From Occultella aeris (GTDB taxonomy: Bacteria; Actinomycetota; Actinomycetes; Actinomycetales; Beutenbergiaceae): a stretch of 32,776 nt of DNA. Shown piece by piece: positions 14,139-22,512 of this stretch; positions within the stretch are counted from its first letter, which is position 1; every line of letters starts with the position of its first letter. The stretch lies in NCBI RefSeq assembly GCF_902703175.1, contig NZ_CACRYJ010000020.1:1-32776 (forward strand). Direction: 5' to 3'. The notes under the pieces are model-generated. The model was not told the origin of the DNA and searched no databases. It saw nothing but the letters and a program-made list of their open reading frames with translations. Made by a program: the position numbers and the translations under genes.

Positions 14139-16478
14139 ATGACCAGGCAGTTTCAGGGCAAGATCGAGGTCAACGTGCGCGACTCGGTCGCAGACTGGGA
14201 CGCGTTCATCCCGGACAAGGCACCAGAGGGCGCGCCGAACGTCCTGGTCGTCCTCTACGACGACACCGGCCAGGCTGCGTGGTCGCCGTACGGCGGTCGG
14301 ATAAGGATGCCGACGATGGACCGGCTCGCGGCCGGAGGGCTGACGTACTCCCAGTGGCATACGACCGCGCTGTGCTCGCCGACCCGGTCGACGTTCCTCA
14401 CCGGCCGCAACCACCACCTGAACGGGTTCGCGTCGATCTCGGAGTCCTCGACGGGCTTCCCTGGCTACAGCTCTCACATCCCGACGTCGAACGCGACGAT
14501 GGCCACCGTGCTGCGCGAGGCCGGCTGGAGCACTTTCTGGGTGGGCAAGAACCACAACATCCCGATCGACGAGTGGACCGCCGGCGCGTCGAAGAAGCGC
14601 TGGCCGCTGGGCCAGGGATACGACCGGTTCTACGGGTTCATCGGTGGCGAGACCAACAACTGGTACCCGTCGCTGGCCGAGGACAACAAGTACATCTCTC
14701 AGCCGTACCTGCCCGAGGAGGGCTACCACCTATCCAAGGACCTGGCCGACCAGGCGCTGCGGATGATCCGCGACTCGAAGCAGACTGAGCCCGAGAAGCC
14801 GTGGTACCTGTGGTTCTGCCCGGGCGCCAACCACGCGCCGCACCACGCCCCCGAGGAGTACATCGCCAAGTACGAGGGCATGTTCGACGACGGCTACGAG
14901 GCCTACCGTGAATGGGTGCTGCCGAGGATGATCGAGCGCGGCATCCTGCCCGAGGGCACCGAACTCACGCCGCTGAACCCGATGGCCGACGGCACCTTCG
15001 CGGACGGTGACTACGTCCGGCCTTGGGCGGAGCTGACTGCCGAGGAACGAAGGCTCTTCAGCCGGATGGCCGAGGTCTACGCCGGGTTCTCGGAGTACAC
15101 CGACGCTCAGGTCGGTCGGATCGTGGACTACCTCGAGGAGTCGGGGCAGCTGGACAACACGATCATCTTCTACTGCGCGGACAACGGAGCGTCCGGTGAG
15201 GGCAGCCCCAACGGTTCCACCAACGAGGGCAAGTTCATCAACGGCTACCCGGACACCATCGAGGACAACCTGGCCGCGATGGACGCGCTCGGTTCTCCGG
15301 ACACCTACAACCACTACCCGACCGGCTGGGCGGCGGCGTTCTCCACGCCGTACCGGATGTTCAAGCGCTACACCTACCAGGGCGGGGTCTGCGACCCCCT
15401 GGTGGTGCATTGGCCGAAGGGCATCCAGGCCAGGGGTGAGGTCCGCGGGCAGTACCACCACTGCACCGACATCGTGCCCACGATCTACGAAGCCTGCGGC
15501 GTGACCATGCCGGACGTCGTCGATGGAGTCGAGCAGACCCCCCTGTCCGGAGTCTCGATGCTCTACTCCTTCAACGAGCCGGACGAGCCGACCACCAAGA
15601 AGACCCAGTACTACGAGATGTTCGGCCAACGAGGCATCTGGCACGACGGCTGGAAGGCCGTCACCGAACACGGTCCGATCAGCGGGATCAGCAACTTCGA
15701 CGAGGACCGCTGGCAGCTCTTCCACACCGACGTCGACCGTGCCGAGGAACACGACGTCGCTGCCGAACACCCAGAGAAGCTCGACGAACTCGTCGCGCTT
15801 TGGTTCGAGGAGGCACGCGCCAACAACGTGCTGCCGCTCAACGACATGCAGGTCGCGGGCAAGGACCTCCAGGCGTTCCTGGCCATGGAGTTCAACATCC
15901 CTGTCCCGCCGAGCGGCCAGTACACCTACTACCCCGGCACCAGCGAGGTGCCCGAGCGGTCCGCCGCGAACGTGCATGCCGTGTCCTACAAGGCGTTCGC
16001 CCAGGTCGAGTTCACCCCAGAGACGAGCGGCGTGATCTTCGCTCACGGCTCACGGTTCGGCGGGCATTCGCTTTTTGTGAAGGACGGGCAACTGGTCTAT
16101 GCCTACAACTTCCTCGGGATCCCTCCAGAGGTCCAGGTCGTCGGTCCGGCACCCAGGTCGGGCCACCACATCGTCGGCGTCGACTTCTCCAAGCAGTCGA
16201 TGGACGAGCACCGCGTCTCGCATGGGACGTTGAAACTGTACGTCGACGACGAGGTCATCGGCCAGGATGACGACTTCCGCACGATGACCGGTCACTTCTC
16301 GCTGTGTGGGGAGGGACTGTGCATCGGCTACGACAGCGGGGACGCGGCGTCGAAGGAGTACGCCGGTAGCCGCTTCGAGTTCACCGGTGGCGTGCTGACC
16401 AAGGTGGTCTTCGACGTGGCCGATGACGCCTACGTCGACGTCGAGCGCCATCTGGCCGCCGCGATGGCTCGCGACTGA
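14139..16478 (+). CDS. Type I arylsulfatase (AtsA-like)
   Basis: Sulfate ester hydrolase using a formylglycine residue and calcium. The 779-residue product has VLVVLYDDTG at 36-44 (metal-ligand Asp pair), the activation motif CSPTRSTFLTGR with Cys79 to be converted to formylglycine, WVGKNHN near 130, and IIFYCADNGASGEG near 345 with the second metal-binding Asp-Asn. Length resembles mycobacterial AtsA-type enzymes. The last 170 residues form a beta-rich concanavalin-like region. There is no signal peptide, so it may act in the cytoplasm or leave by another route. ATG at 14139 follows GGAGGG by seven bases. No formylglycine-generating enzyme gene is in the window. Two 60-base lines I counted are 62% GC, somewhat lower than the gene before it. 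Confidence 0.93.
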   Translation: MTRQFQGKIEVNVRDSVADWDAFIPDKAPEGAPNVLVVLYDDTGQAAWSPYGGRIRMPTMDRLAAGGLTYSQWHTTALCSPTRSTFLTGRNHHLNGFASISESSTGFPGYSSHIPTSNATMATVLREAGWSTFWVGKNHNIPIDEWTAGASKKRWPLGQGYDRFYGFIGGETNNWYPSLAEDNKYISQPYLPEEGYHLSKDLADQALRMIRDSKQTEPEKPWYLWFCPGANHAPHHAPEEYIAKYEGMFDDGYEAYREWVLPRMIERGILPEGTELTPLNPMADGTFADGDYVRPWAELTAEERRLFSRMAEVYAGFSEYTDAQVGRIVDYLEESGQLDNTIIFYCADNGASGEGSPNGSTNEGKFINGYPDTIEDNLAAMDALGSPDTYNHYPTGWAAAFSTPYRMFKRYTYQGGVCDPLVVHWPKGIQARGEVRGQYHHCTDIVPTIYEACGVTMPDVVDGVEQTPLSGVSMLYSFNEPDEPTTKKTQYYEMFGQRGIWHDGWKAVTEHGPISGISNFDEDRWQLFHTDVDRAEEHDVAAEHPEKLDELVALWFEEARANNVLPLNDMQVAGKDLQAFLAMEFNIPVPPSGQYTYYPGTSEVPERSAANVHAVSYKAFAQVEFTPETSGVIFAHGSRFGGHSLFVKDGQLVYAYNFLGIPPEVQVVGPAPRSGHHIVGVDFSKQSMDEHRVSHGTLKLYVDDEVIGQDDDFRTMTGHFSLCGEGLCIGYDSGDAASKEYAGSRFEFTGGVLTKVVFDVADDAYVDVERHLAAAMARD

Positions 16479-16509
16479 GAAGCGCTCCTGAGCCACGACT
16501 CGGGTCGGT

Positions 16510-17520
16510 TCAGGCGGTCGGCGCCACGGCGGGTTCGACGGCGGCGAAGTGGCACGCGCTGGCGTGCTCGCCCAGGCGCACCTGCAGTGCCGGTACCTCC
16601 ACCGCGCAGAGGTCCTGTGCCTTGGGGCATCGGGTCCGGAACCGGCAGCCGCTCGGCGGGTCGGCCGGGGAGGGCACGTCACCGACCAGCACGATCCGTT
16701 CCCGGCTGGGCATCCGCCACGGGTGCGACACCGGGATCGCCGACAGCAGCGCCTGCGTGTACGGGTGGGTGGGCCGGTCGAACACCTCGCCCCGGGTGCC
16801 CTCCTCGACGATCCGGCCGAGGTACATGACCGCGATCCGGTCGGAGATGTGCCGGACCACGGACAGATCGTGGGCGATGAACAGGTAGGTCAGGCCGAGG
16901 TCGCGCTGCAGGTCCTTGAGCAGGTTGATCACCTGGGCCTGGATGGACACGTCCAGCGCGGAGACCGCCTCGTCGCAGATGATCAGCTTGGGGGACATCG
17001 CCAGGGCCCGGGCGATCCCGATCCGCTGGCGCTGGCCGCCGGAGAACTGGTGCGGATACCGGTCGAGGTGGTCAGGGTTCAGGCCGACGCGTTCGAGCAG
17101 TTCCTGCACCCTCGCGCGCCAGGTGCCGCGGGGGCCGAAGCCGGGCTGCACCTGCCACCCCTCCGACACGAGCTCGGCGACCGTGCGCCGCGGGTTCAGC
17201 GAGGAGTAGGGGTCCTGGAAGATCATCTGGACGTCGCGGCGCAGCCGGCGGGTCCGCGCCCCGTCGGCGGCGGCGAAGTCCTGGCCCTGGAAGAGCACCT
17301 GGCCGGAGGCCGCCTGCTCGAGGCCGATGATCGTCCGTGCCACGGTGGACTTGCCGGAGCCGGACTCCCCGACCAGGCCGAGGGTCTGCCCCGCCTGCAG
17401 GTCGAAGCTCACCCCGGCGACCGCCTGGATGCCCCCGACCCGGCGTCGCAGCAGCGCCGACCGGATCGGGAACGTGGTGTGCAGGTCCCGGACCCTCAGC
17501 AGCGGCTCAGCGGAAGCCAT
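16510..17520 (-). CDS. dppF: Peptide-type ABC transporter ATP-binding protein DppF/OppF
   Basis: Second ATPase of an opp/dpp importer, powering uptake through the DppB-DppC channel. The 336-residue product has Walker [10 protein letters not shown] near residue 52, a Q-loop MIFQDPYSSLNP near 100, signature FSGGQRQRIGIARAL near 162, Walker B LIICDEAVSALD near 185 and the switch His in LFIAHDLSVV. The C-terminal oligopeptide-type extension GCRFRTRCPKAQDLC contains the family's cysteine cluster. ATG at 17520 overlaps the end of dppD by 14 bases and uses GAGGAGG inside dppD, so translation is coupled. It is the last gene of the iclR-dppBCDF operon and converges with the sulfatase gene, 31 bases apart. 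Substrate is not given by the ATPase. Confidence 0.93.
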   Translation of the reverse strand: MASAEPLLRVRDLHTTFPIRSALLRRRVGGIQAVAGVSFDLQAGQTLGLVGESGSGKSTVARTIIGLEQAASGQVLFQGQDFAAADGARTRRLRRDVQMIFQDPYSSLNPRRTVAELVSEGWQVQPGFGPRGTWRARVQELLERVGLNPDHLDRYPHQFSGGQRQRIGIARALAMSPKLIICDEAVSALDVSIQAQVINLLKDLQRDLGLTYLFIAHDLSVVRHISDRIAVMYLGRIVEEGTRGEVFDRPTHPYTQALLSAIPVSHPWRMPSRERIVLVGDVPSPADPPSGCRFRTRCPKAQDLCAVEVPALQVRLGEHASACHFAAVEPAVAPTA

Positions 17521-18547
17521 CAGCGAGCACCTCCTCGGCGTGGTGGCATGCGGTCCGATGCGCCTGCGGCCGGTCCGGGGCCACTCGCAGTGCCGGTTCG
17601 TCGGTGCGGCAGCGGTCCGTCGCGAAGGCGCATCGGGGGTGGAACGAGCAGCCCGTCGGCAGTTGCCGCAGGTCCGGCGGCGCCCCGGTGATCGGGGTGA
17701 GCCGGTCCTGGTCGCCGGTGGGCAGCGAGCCCATCAGGCCGACCGAGTAGGGATGAGCACCGTGGTCGTAGACCTCACGGATCGGTCCCGTCTCGACGAC
17801 GCGCCCGGCGTACATGAGGATCGCGCGGTCGGCCACGTCCGCGACCACGCCGAGGTCGTGCGTGATCAGAACCAACGCCATCCCCTCCTCTCGTTGCAGG
17901 TCCGCGAGCAGGCTCATGATCTGCGCCTGGACGGTCACGTCGAGGGCGGTGGTTGGCTCGTCCGCGATGACCAGGCGGGGGTTCATCGACAGCGCCATGG
18001 CGATCATGACGCGCTGGCGCATGCCGCCGGAGAACTGGTGCGGGTAGTCGTCGACCCGCTTGTGCGGCGCCGGGATCCCGACCCGGTGCATCATCTCGAC
18101 GGCATGCTCGCGGGCCTTGCGGCGGGAGACCCCGCGGCGCCGCCGGAGCATCTCCCCGATCTGGGTGCCCACCCGGAACACCGGGTTCAGCGACGAGAGC
18201 GGGTCCTGGAAGATCATCGCGATCTCCGTGCCGCACAGGGCCCGGGTGTAGGAGTCCGGCCGGTCCAGCAGGTCGACGCCGTCGAAGAAGATCCTGCCCC
18301 CCTCGATCCGCCCGGCCGGCCGCGGCAGCAGGCCCATCACGGTCTGGGCGGTGACGCTCTTGCCGGACCCGGACTCCCCGAGGACGGCCACGGTCTCGCC
18401 TGCGCCGACGTCGAAGGAGACCCCGTCGACGGCCCGGAGCCGCCCTGAGCCGGTTGCGAACGAGACGCTCAGGTCCTGCACCCGAAGCAGCGGTCCGGTC
18501 CGGTTCCCGGCGGTGGCGGCGGCCGTGGGTCGTTCGGCGACTCTCAT
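17507..18547 (-). CDS. dppD: Peptide-type ABC transporter ATP-binding protein DppD/OppD
   Basis: First ATPase of the same importer; 346 residues. Motifs: Walker [15 protein letters not shown] near residue 56, Q-loop [17 protein letters not shown] near 110, signature [16 protein letters not shown] near 170, Walker [13 protein letters not shown] near 192, and switch His in [16 protein letters not shown]. The C-terminal domain has [15 protein letters not shown], the Cys-rich segment of DppD proteins that can hold an iron-sulfur cluster in some members. ATG at 18547 lies two bases after the dppC stop. The SGKS rather than SGKST form of Walker A is usual for the D-type subunit. Part of the iclR-dppBCDF operon. 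Confidence 0.93.
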   Translation of the reverse strand: MRVAERPTAAATAGNRTGPLLRVQDLSVSFATGSGRLRAVDGVSFDVGAGETVAVLGESGSGKSVTAQTVMGLLPRPAGRIEGGRIFFDGVDLLDRPDSYTRALCGTEIAMIFQDPLSSLNPVFRVGTQIGEMLRRRRGVSRRKAREHAVEMMHRVGIPAPHKRVDDYPHQFSGGMRQRVMIAMALSMNPRLVIADEPTTALDVTVQAQIMSLLADLQREEGMALVLITHDLGVVADVADRAILMYAGRVVETGPIREVYDHGAHPYSVGLMGSLPTGDQDRLTPITGAPPDLRQLPTGCSFHPRCAFATDRCRTDEPALRVAPDRPQAHRTACHHAEEVLADGFR

Positions 18548-18549
18548 CG

Positions 18550-19458
18550 TCAGATGCCCTTCATCTTCGGGTCGAAGCGGTCCCGCAGGGCGTCGCCGAG
18601 GATGCCGAAGGAGACCACGAGGATGGCCAGGCAGATGCCGGGGATCGTGGAGACCCACCAGGCGCTGCTGAGCAGGTTGCGTCCGTTCGCGATGGTCACG
18701 CCCCAGCTGGGCGTGGACGCCGGGGTCCCGAGGCCGAGGAAGGACAGCGCCGCCTCGGCGAGGATGACGCTGCCGATGTCCAGGGTCGCGATCACCAGGA
18801 TCGGTGCCGTGCAGGCCGGCAGGATGCAGGTCCGGATGATGTGCCAGTTGCTCGCACCGAGGGTGCGCGTGGCGTCCACGTACTCGCGGTTCTTCGTGGC
18901 CAGGACCTGGCCGCGGGTGACCCGCGCGAACGTCACCCAGCCGCTGATGGCAAGGATCAGCACCACGTTCAGCACGCTCTGCCCGATCACCGCCGCGATC
19001 AGGATCGCCAGCAGGATCCCGGGAAACGTGAGCTGGATGTCCGCGACCCGCATCAGCACGGCGTCCGCCCAGCGCCCGAAGTACCCGGAGACCACCCCCA
19101 CGACCACACCGATCAACCCAGCCAGGAGCAGGGTCGCGACCCCGACCAGCATCGAGACCCTGGCCCCCTGCATGGTCTGGGCCAGCAGGTCCTGGCCCAC
19201 CTGGTCGGTGCCGAACAGCACGAGGGACCCGTCGTCGCGGTGGGACAGCGGCGGCAGCAGCCGGTTCGCGGTGTCCGTGGCGACCGGGTCGAAGGTCACG
19301 ATCATCGGTCCGAAGACCGCGGCGAGCACGTAGCACGCCACCACCACGAGGGGGATCCAGATCCGCGGCCCCCAGCCGCGTCCGCGGCGAGCGCGCTCCG
19401 GTACGGCGTCCGCCATCGGCGCCGCCACCGTCTCGATCAGTTCCGTACCGCCGGTCAT
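18550..19458 (-). CDS. dppC: Peptide-type ABC transporter permease DppC
   Basis: Inner-membrane permease of 302 residues. A hydrophilic N-terminus with RARRGRGWGPR is followed by a first helix (IPLVVVACYVLAAVFGPMI), the C-subunit signature FGTDQVGQDLLAQTMQGARVSMLVG, several further helices, and the ATPase-contacting loop EYVDATRTLGASNWHIIRTCILP. The C-terminus FGILGDALRDRFDPKMKG is typical of DppC. ATG at 19458 follows GAGGTGA and is 5 bases after dppB. It pairs with DppB to form the channel that receives solute from a family 5 binding protein, most likely the one encoded at 7283-8830. Confidence 0.93.
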   Translation of the reverse strand: MTGGTELIETVAAPMADAVPERARRGRGWGPRIWIPLVVVACYVLAAVFGPMIVTFDPVATDTANRLLPPLSHRDDGSLVLFGTDQVGQDLLAQTMQGARVSMLVGVATLLLAGLIGVVVGVVSGYFGRWADAVLMRVADIQLTFPGILLAILIAAVIGQSVLNVVLILAISGWVTFARVTRGQVLATKNREYVDATRTLGASNWHIIRTCILPACTAPILVIATLDIGSVILAEAALSFLGLGTPASTPSWGVTIANGRNLLSSAWWVSTIPGICLAILVVSFGILGDALRDRFDPKMKGI

Positions 19459-19463
19459 CGACG

Positions 19464-20387
19464 TCACCTCGCCAGCCGGACTCGGGGATCGAGGTATCCG
19501 TAGAGGATGTCCACGATCAGGTTGATCATCACGAAGATGGCGGCGATCACGAGGATGCCCGCCTGAACGACGCCGTAGTCGCGGAACCCGATCGAGTCGA
19601 CGATCAGGCGACCGACGCCAGGCCATGCGAACACGGTCTCGATCACGACGGTGCCGCCCAGGATCGCGCCGAAGTACAGGCCCACGACGGTCACGATCGG
19701 GATCAGGGCGTTGCGGATCGCATGCGGGAAGATCACGACCCGCTCGGACAGGCCCTTCGAACGGGCCGTGGCGATGTAGCCCTCGTTGATGACCTCGAGC
19801 AGCCCTGAGCGGGTCAGCCGCATGACCATCGCCGTGAACGGCAGCGCCAGCGCGAACGCCGGCAGGAGCAGGTGCGCGAACGAGCCGGCGCCGCCGCTGG
19901 GCAACAATTGCAGGCCGCGGGCGAGCATCAGGATGAGCACCAGACCCACCCAGAACGAGGGCAGCGAGTGGGTCACCAGGGACGTCACGGTGATGACCCG
20001 ATCCGCCCAGGTGTTGACCCGCAGCGCGGCCACGATGCCGAATCCGATCCCGAACACCACAGCGAACAGCAGGGCCGCGACGGAGAGCTGGATCGTCATC
20101 GGCATCCGCTCGAGCACATGGCCCATGGCGTCCCCGCCCAGCCGGATGGAGTCCCCGAAGTCGAGCCGGACCGAGGAGGCCAGGTAGTGCAGGTACTGCT
20201 GCGGGATCGGCTCCGTCAGGCCGAGGGACTCCCGGAGCGCGGCGATCTCGTCCGGGTTCGCGTCCGGGCCGAGCATGACCAGGGCCGGGTCGCCCGGCAC
20301 CATGCGCAGCACGATGAAGACGATGGTCACGGCACCCCACATGACGAAGGCCGCGAAGAAGAGCCGACGGACGATGTAGGCGACCAT
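19464..20387 (-). CDS. dppB: Peptide-type ABC transporter permease DppB
   Basis: Inner-membrane permease of 307 residues. It opens with the standard B-subunit start YIVRRLFFAAFVMWGAVTIV, then FIVLRMVPGDPALVML, and carries the ATPase-contacting loop YIATARSKGLSERVVIFPHA followed by IRNALIPIVTVVG; it ends in DILYGYLDPRVRL. About six membrane helices are visible. The ATG at 20387 shares its A with the TGA stop of the iclR gene, so the regulator and transporter are translationally coupled. No binding-protein gene stands before or after this operon, which is unusual, since the family 5 gene normally leads it. Confidence 0.93.
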   Translation of the reverse strand: MVAYIVRRLFFAAFVMWGAVTIVFIVLRMVPGDPALVMLGPDANPDEIAALRESLGLTEPIPQQYLHYLASSVRLDFGDSIRLGGDAMGHVLERMPMTIQLSVAALLFAVVFGIGFGIVAALRVNTWADRVITVTSLVTHSLPSFWVGLVLILMLARGLQLLPSGGAGSFAHLLLPAFALALPFTAMVMRLTRSGLLEVINEGYIATARSKGLSERVVIFPHAIRNALIPIVTVVGLYFGAILGGTVVIETVFAWPGVGRLIVDSIGFRDYGVVQAGILVIAAIFVMINLIVDILYGYLDPRVRLAR

Positions 20388-21223
20388 CAGGCGCCGACAC
20401 CCGGTGCGGACAGCGCGACCAGTGGTGCCGTGTTCCGGCGGTCCACGAACGTCGACGCGAGTTCCTCCGCGCACCCGATCAGGGCGACCGCCAGGGTCCG
20501 GAGCCGTTCCGGGCCGAGCTGTCCATTGGGGAGCACCGCCTCGATCACACCGACGGCCATGCCGCCCTGCGCCACCACCGGTGCCGCGATCGCCCGCCGG
20601 TCCGCCGTGACCTCACGGTCCTCGACGGCGTAGCCCCGCATCCGCGCCCGGGTGACGGCCTGCCGGACCCGGAACGGGTCGGTGAGCGTGCGGGTGGTCA
20701 GCGCCGGCAGGCTCGCGTGCACCAACAGCCGGTCCAGCTCGGCCTTGGGCCGCATCGAGAGGAACGCCTTGCCGATCGCGCTGGCATGCCAGTGCACCGG
20801 GCCCTCGCGTGCGGCAACGATGTCGCGCTCGCGGACGGCGACCACCGGCTCCAGGTGCTCCGGCCGGCCCCGGAAGTAGGTGACCACCGCGCCGGAGCGG
20901 CCGCTGACGGCCTCGAGGGCTCGGGTGATGGCGGGATCCGGGCCGACGTCGCAGTTCGCCGCCCGGGCAAGTTCGAACGCCCCGACGCCGATCGTGTAGC
21001 GGTGCGCGTCGTCATGGCGCACCAGGTCGTGCTCGAGGAACGCAGCGAGCATCCGGTGCACCGTGCTCTTGTGCAGGCCGGTCCGCTCCGCGAGTTCCGC
21101 GAGGGTGGACGGCTGCCCCTGGCGAGCCAGGCTGTCGAGCAGCCCCAGGGCTCGAGAAAGCGATTGCAATCTGGGCTCCAATGGTCGCGGAGAACAAGGA
21201 TGAATGCGCGTCGCAATGAGCAT
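20387..21223 (-). CDS. IclR-family transcriptional regulator
   Basis: DNA-binding regulator with an N-terminal winged helix and a C-terminal effector domain. Seen: LQSLSRALGLLDSLARQGQP then the helix-turn-helix TLAELAERTGLHKSTVHRML, and the effector part from about residue 90 with VHWHASAIGKAFLSM and the C-terminal DRRAIAAPVVAQGGMAVGVIE, all typical. It sits first in the operon with dppBCDF (stop-start overlap TGATG), so it very likely controls this transporter and itself. Start choice is uncertain: ATG at 21223 gives 278 residues, TTG at 21181 gives 264, ATG at 21274 gives 295; none has a good ribosome binding site. The effector is probably the imported compound or a derivative, which is inference. 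Confidence 0.88.
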   Translation of the reverse strand: MLIATRIHPCSPRPLEPRLQSLSRALGLLDSLARQGQPSTLAELAERTGLHKSTVHRMLAAFLEHDLVRHDDAHRYTIGVGAFELARAANCDVGPDPAITRALEAVSGRSGAVVTYFRGRPEHLEPVVAVRERDIVAAREGPVHWHASAIGKAFLSMRPKAELDRLLVHASLPALTTRTLTDPFRVRQAVTRARMRGYAVEDREVTADRRAIAAPVVAQGGMAVGVIEAVLPNGQLGPERLRTLAVALIGCAEELASTFVDRRNTAPLVALSAPGVGA

Positions 21224-21552
21224 GGCAAAGCGGCACGCAGGGCTGCTGCCAGGACGTCGGCCTCGATGTCCCATTAGCGTTCCCGGTAACGTTCATGGCG
21301 ACCCTACGACCGACCGTGCGAGCATGTCAAGGCTCGATCCGAACCGGCGGGATTCCGCCGCTGATGGGCCATCCCAGGTGCCCGTGGGACGTTGCTCATC
21401 CTGCAACGGCCTGATTGACGTGTTTCCGACCCGTTCAATAGCGTCGACGACATTCGGTCGGCTGTGTATTGCGTCGGTCCGGGTCCGAAGAAGATGCGAA
21501 TACCTTGATTCCTGATGGAAGGACAACCGATGTTCACGACGTGGAGCGCCAC
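21224..21552. promoter_or_regulatory. Divergent control region between iclR and the unknown-protein operon
   Basis: Nearly 330 bases with no long gene, rich in dyads. AGCGTTCCCGGTAACGTT at 21276-21293 is an imperfect 18-base palindrome centred on CG, a layout typical of LacI-family operators. CGTTGC-N7-GCAACG at 21390-21408 is a perfect six-base inverted repeat. TTGACG (21415-21420) and TAGCGT (21439-21444), 18 bases apart, make a likely plus-strand promoter just downstream of it. A small leader ORF follows at 21530-21556. The iclR promoter must also be here, but I cannot point to a clear -10 box on the minus strand. Confidence 0.5.
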
Positions 21553-21556
21553 GTGA
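21530..21556 (+). CDS. Possible eight-residue leader peptide
   Basis: ATG at 21530 is preceded by GGAAGGA (21517-21523) with six bases between, a better ribosome binding site than most genes here. The frame encodes MFTTWSAT and stops at TGA 21554-21556, which overlaps the GTG start (21553) of the next gene as GTGA. This arrangement would make ribosomes that finish the leader restart at the gene. It may simply be chance, as GGAG at 21543-21546 also serves the GTG directly. Confidence 0.35.
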   Translation: MFTTWSAT

Positions 21557-22512
21557 GCACCTCACCGACATCCGCCACCGACCTGCGCCGCGCGCTCCTC
21601 GACGCCGATCCCAGGCTGTCGCGGTTCAACCCGCTGCCCCGGATCCTCGCCCACGACGACTTCCAGACGGGCACGCACGGCTGGACCGAACTGATCGGCA
21701 ACTTCGACGGCAACGGCAACCTGCGCACGGTCGACGACCACATGCGGGACTTCCGGCCGCCGCAGCTGAGCAGCTGCACCTTCTTCGACACCGGCACGCA
21801 TGGCGCCCTGAGCGGCACGTACGCCCTGAAGCTGGCGACGCGTCCGATCGCGGGCCACACCGCCGTCGGGATCCGCCGGCTGACGATGGCCGGCAAGGGG
21901 CTGGTCCAGCTCGAGACGTACTTCACGTACAAGTCGGAGGCCACCCTGGGACAGGACCCCGCCAACAACAGTTTCGGTGGCGTCGAGTGGGACGGGAACC
22001 TGCATCCCAGCGAGGCACAGTTCGGCGCGTTGACGGTTGCCACCGACATCTGCGGGGACGGCGGGACCAGGTATCACACGGTCGCCCGGTACCGGAACAC
22101 CACGCTGGACAACGCCCTCGACCGCCGCTGGGTCTACCCGGCGGTTCCGGAGCCCACCCCGCGTGAACACGTCCAGGGCAAGGCGAGCCTGGCGTACCTG
22201 GCGGACTTCACGGCGCCGGACCCGGATGACTGGAAGCCGTTCAGCGACCCGATGGAGCTCTGCTACAACGAGGTCCCCACGAAGGTGAACTGGCACTATC
22301 TGCGCTGGCTGATCGACACCGATGCCCGCAAGAACGTTGAACTGCAGATCAACGACCGCGTCATCGACATGCGCGACGTCCCGGTGCCGATCTACGAGGA
22401 GAAGTACGAGTCGCTCGAGACGCTCCTGAACTTCTACTTCAGCGTGCGTACCCACTCGAACGTGCGCAACTTCCTGTTCCTGGACTCGGTCCTCATCTCG
22501 GTGGATTGGTGA
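21553..22512 (+). CDS. Uncharacterised protein, probably beta-sandwich (lectin-like)
   Basis: A 319-residue protein I do not recognise. It has no signal peptide or membrane helix. Visible features: a strand-rich start ILAHDDFQTGTHGWTEL, aromatic and Gly-rich stretches (VQLETYFTYKSEA, FGGVEWDGNLHPSEAQFG), and an end NFYFSVRTHSNVRNFLFLD followed by SVLISVDW. That pattern, with DDFexxxxgW at the start and a final LDxVxIS strand, resembles concanavalin-type jelly-roll domains that bind or cleave glycans, but this is inference. Two cysteines fall in the body and no catalytic motif stands out. GTG at 21553 is chosen for GGAG six bases before; GTG at 21541 is possible. Its stop overlaps the next gene's GTG. 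Confidence 0.7.
   Translation: MSTSPTSATDLRRALLDADPRLSRFNPLPRILAHDDFQTGTHGWTELIGNFDGNGNLRTVDDHMRDFRPPQLSSCTFFDTGTHGALSGTYALKLATRPIAGHTAVGIRRLTMAGKGLVQLETYFTYKSEATLGQDPANNSFGGVEWDGNLHPSEAQFGALTVATDICGDGGTRYHTVARYRNTTLDNALDRRWVYPAVPEPTPREHVQGKASLAYLADFTAPDPDDWKPFSDPMELCYNEVPTKVNWHYLRWLIDTDARKNVELQINDRVIDMRDVPVPIYEEKYESLETLLNFYFSVRTHSNVRNFLFLDSVLISVDW

Noticed and set aside
14139-16478. Recent horizontal acquisition of the sulfatase
   Set aside because: Two counted lines are 62% GC, but two lines in neighbouring genes (7501 and 17041) count 65%, so the difference is too small; no mobile-element ends or integrase are seen.
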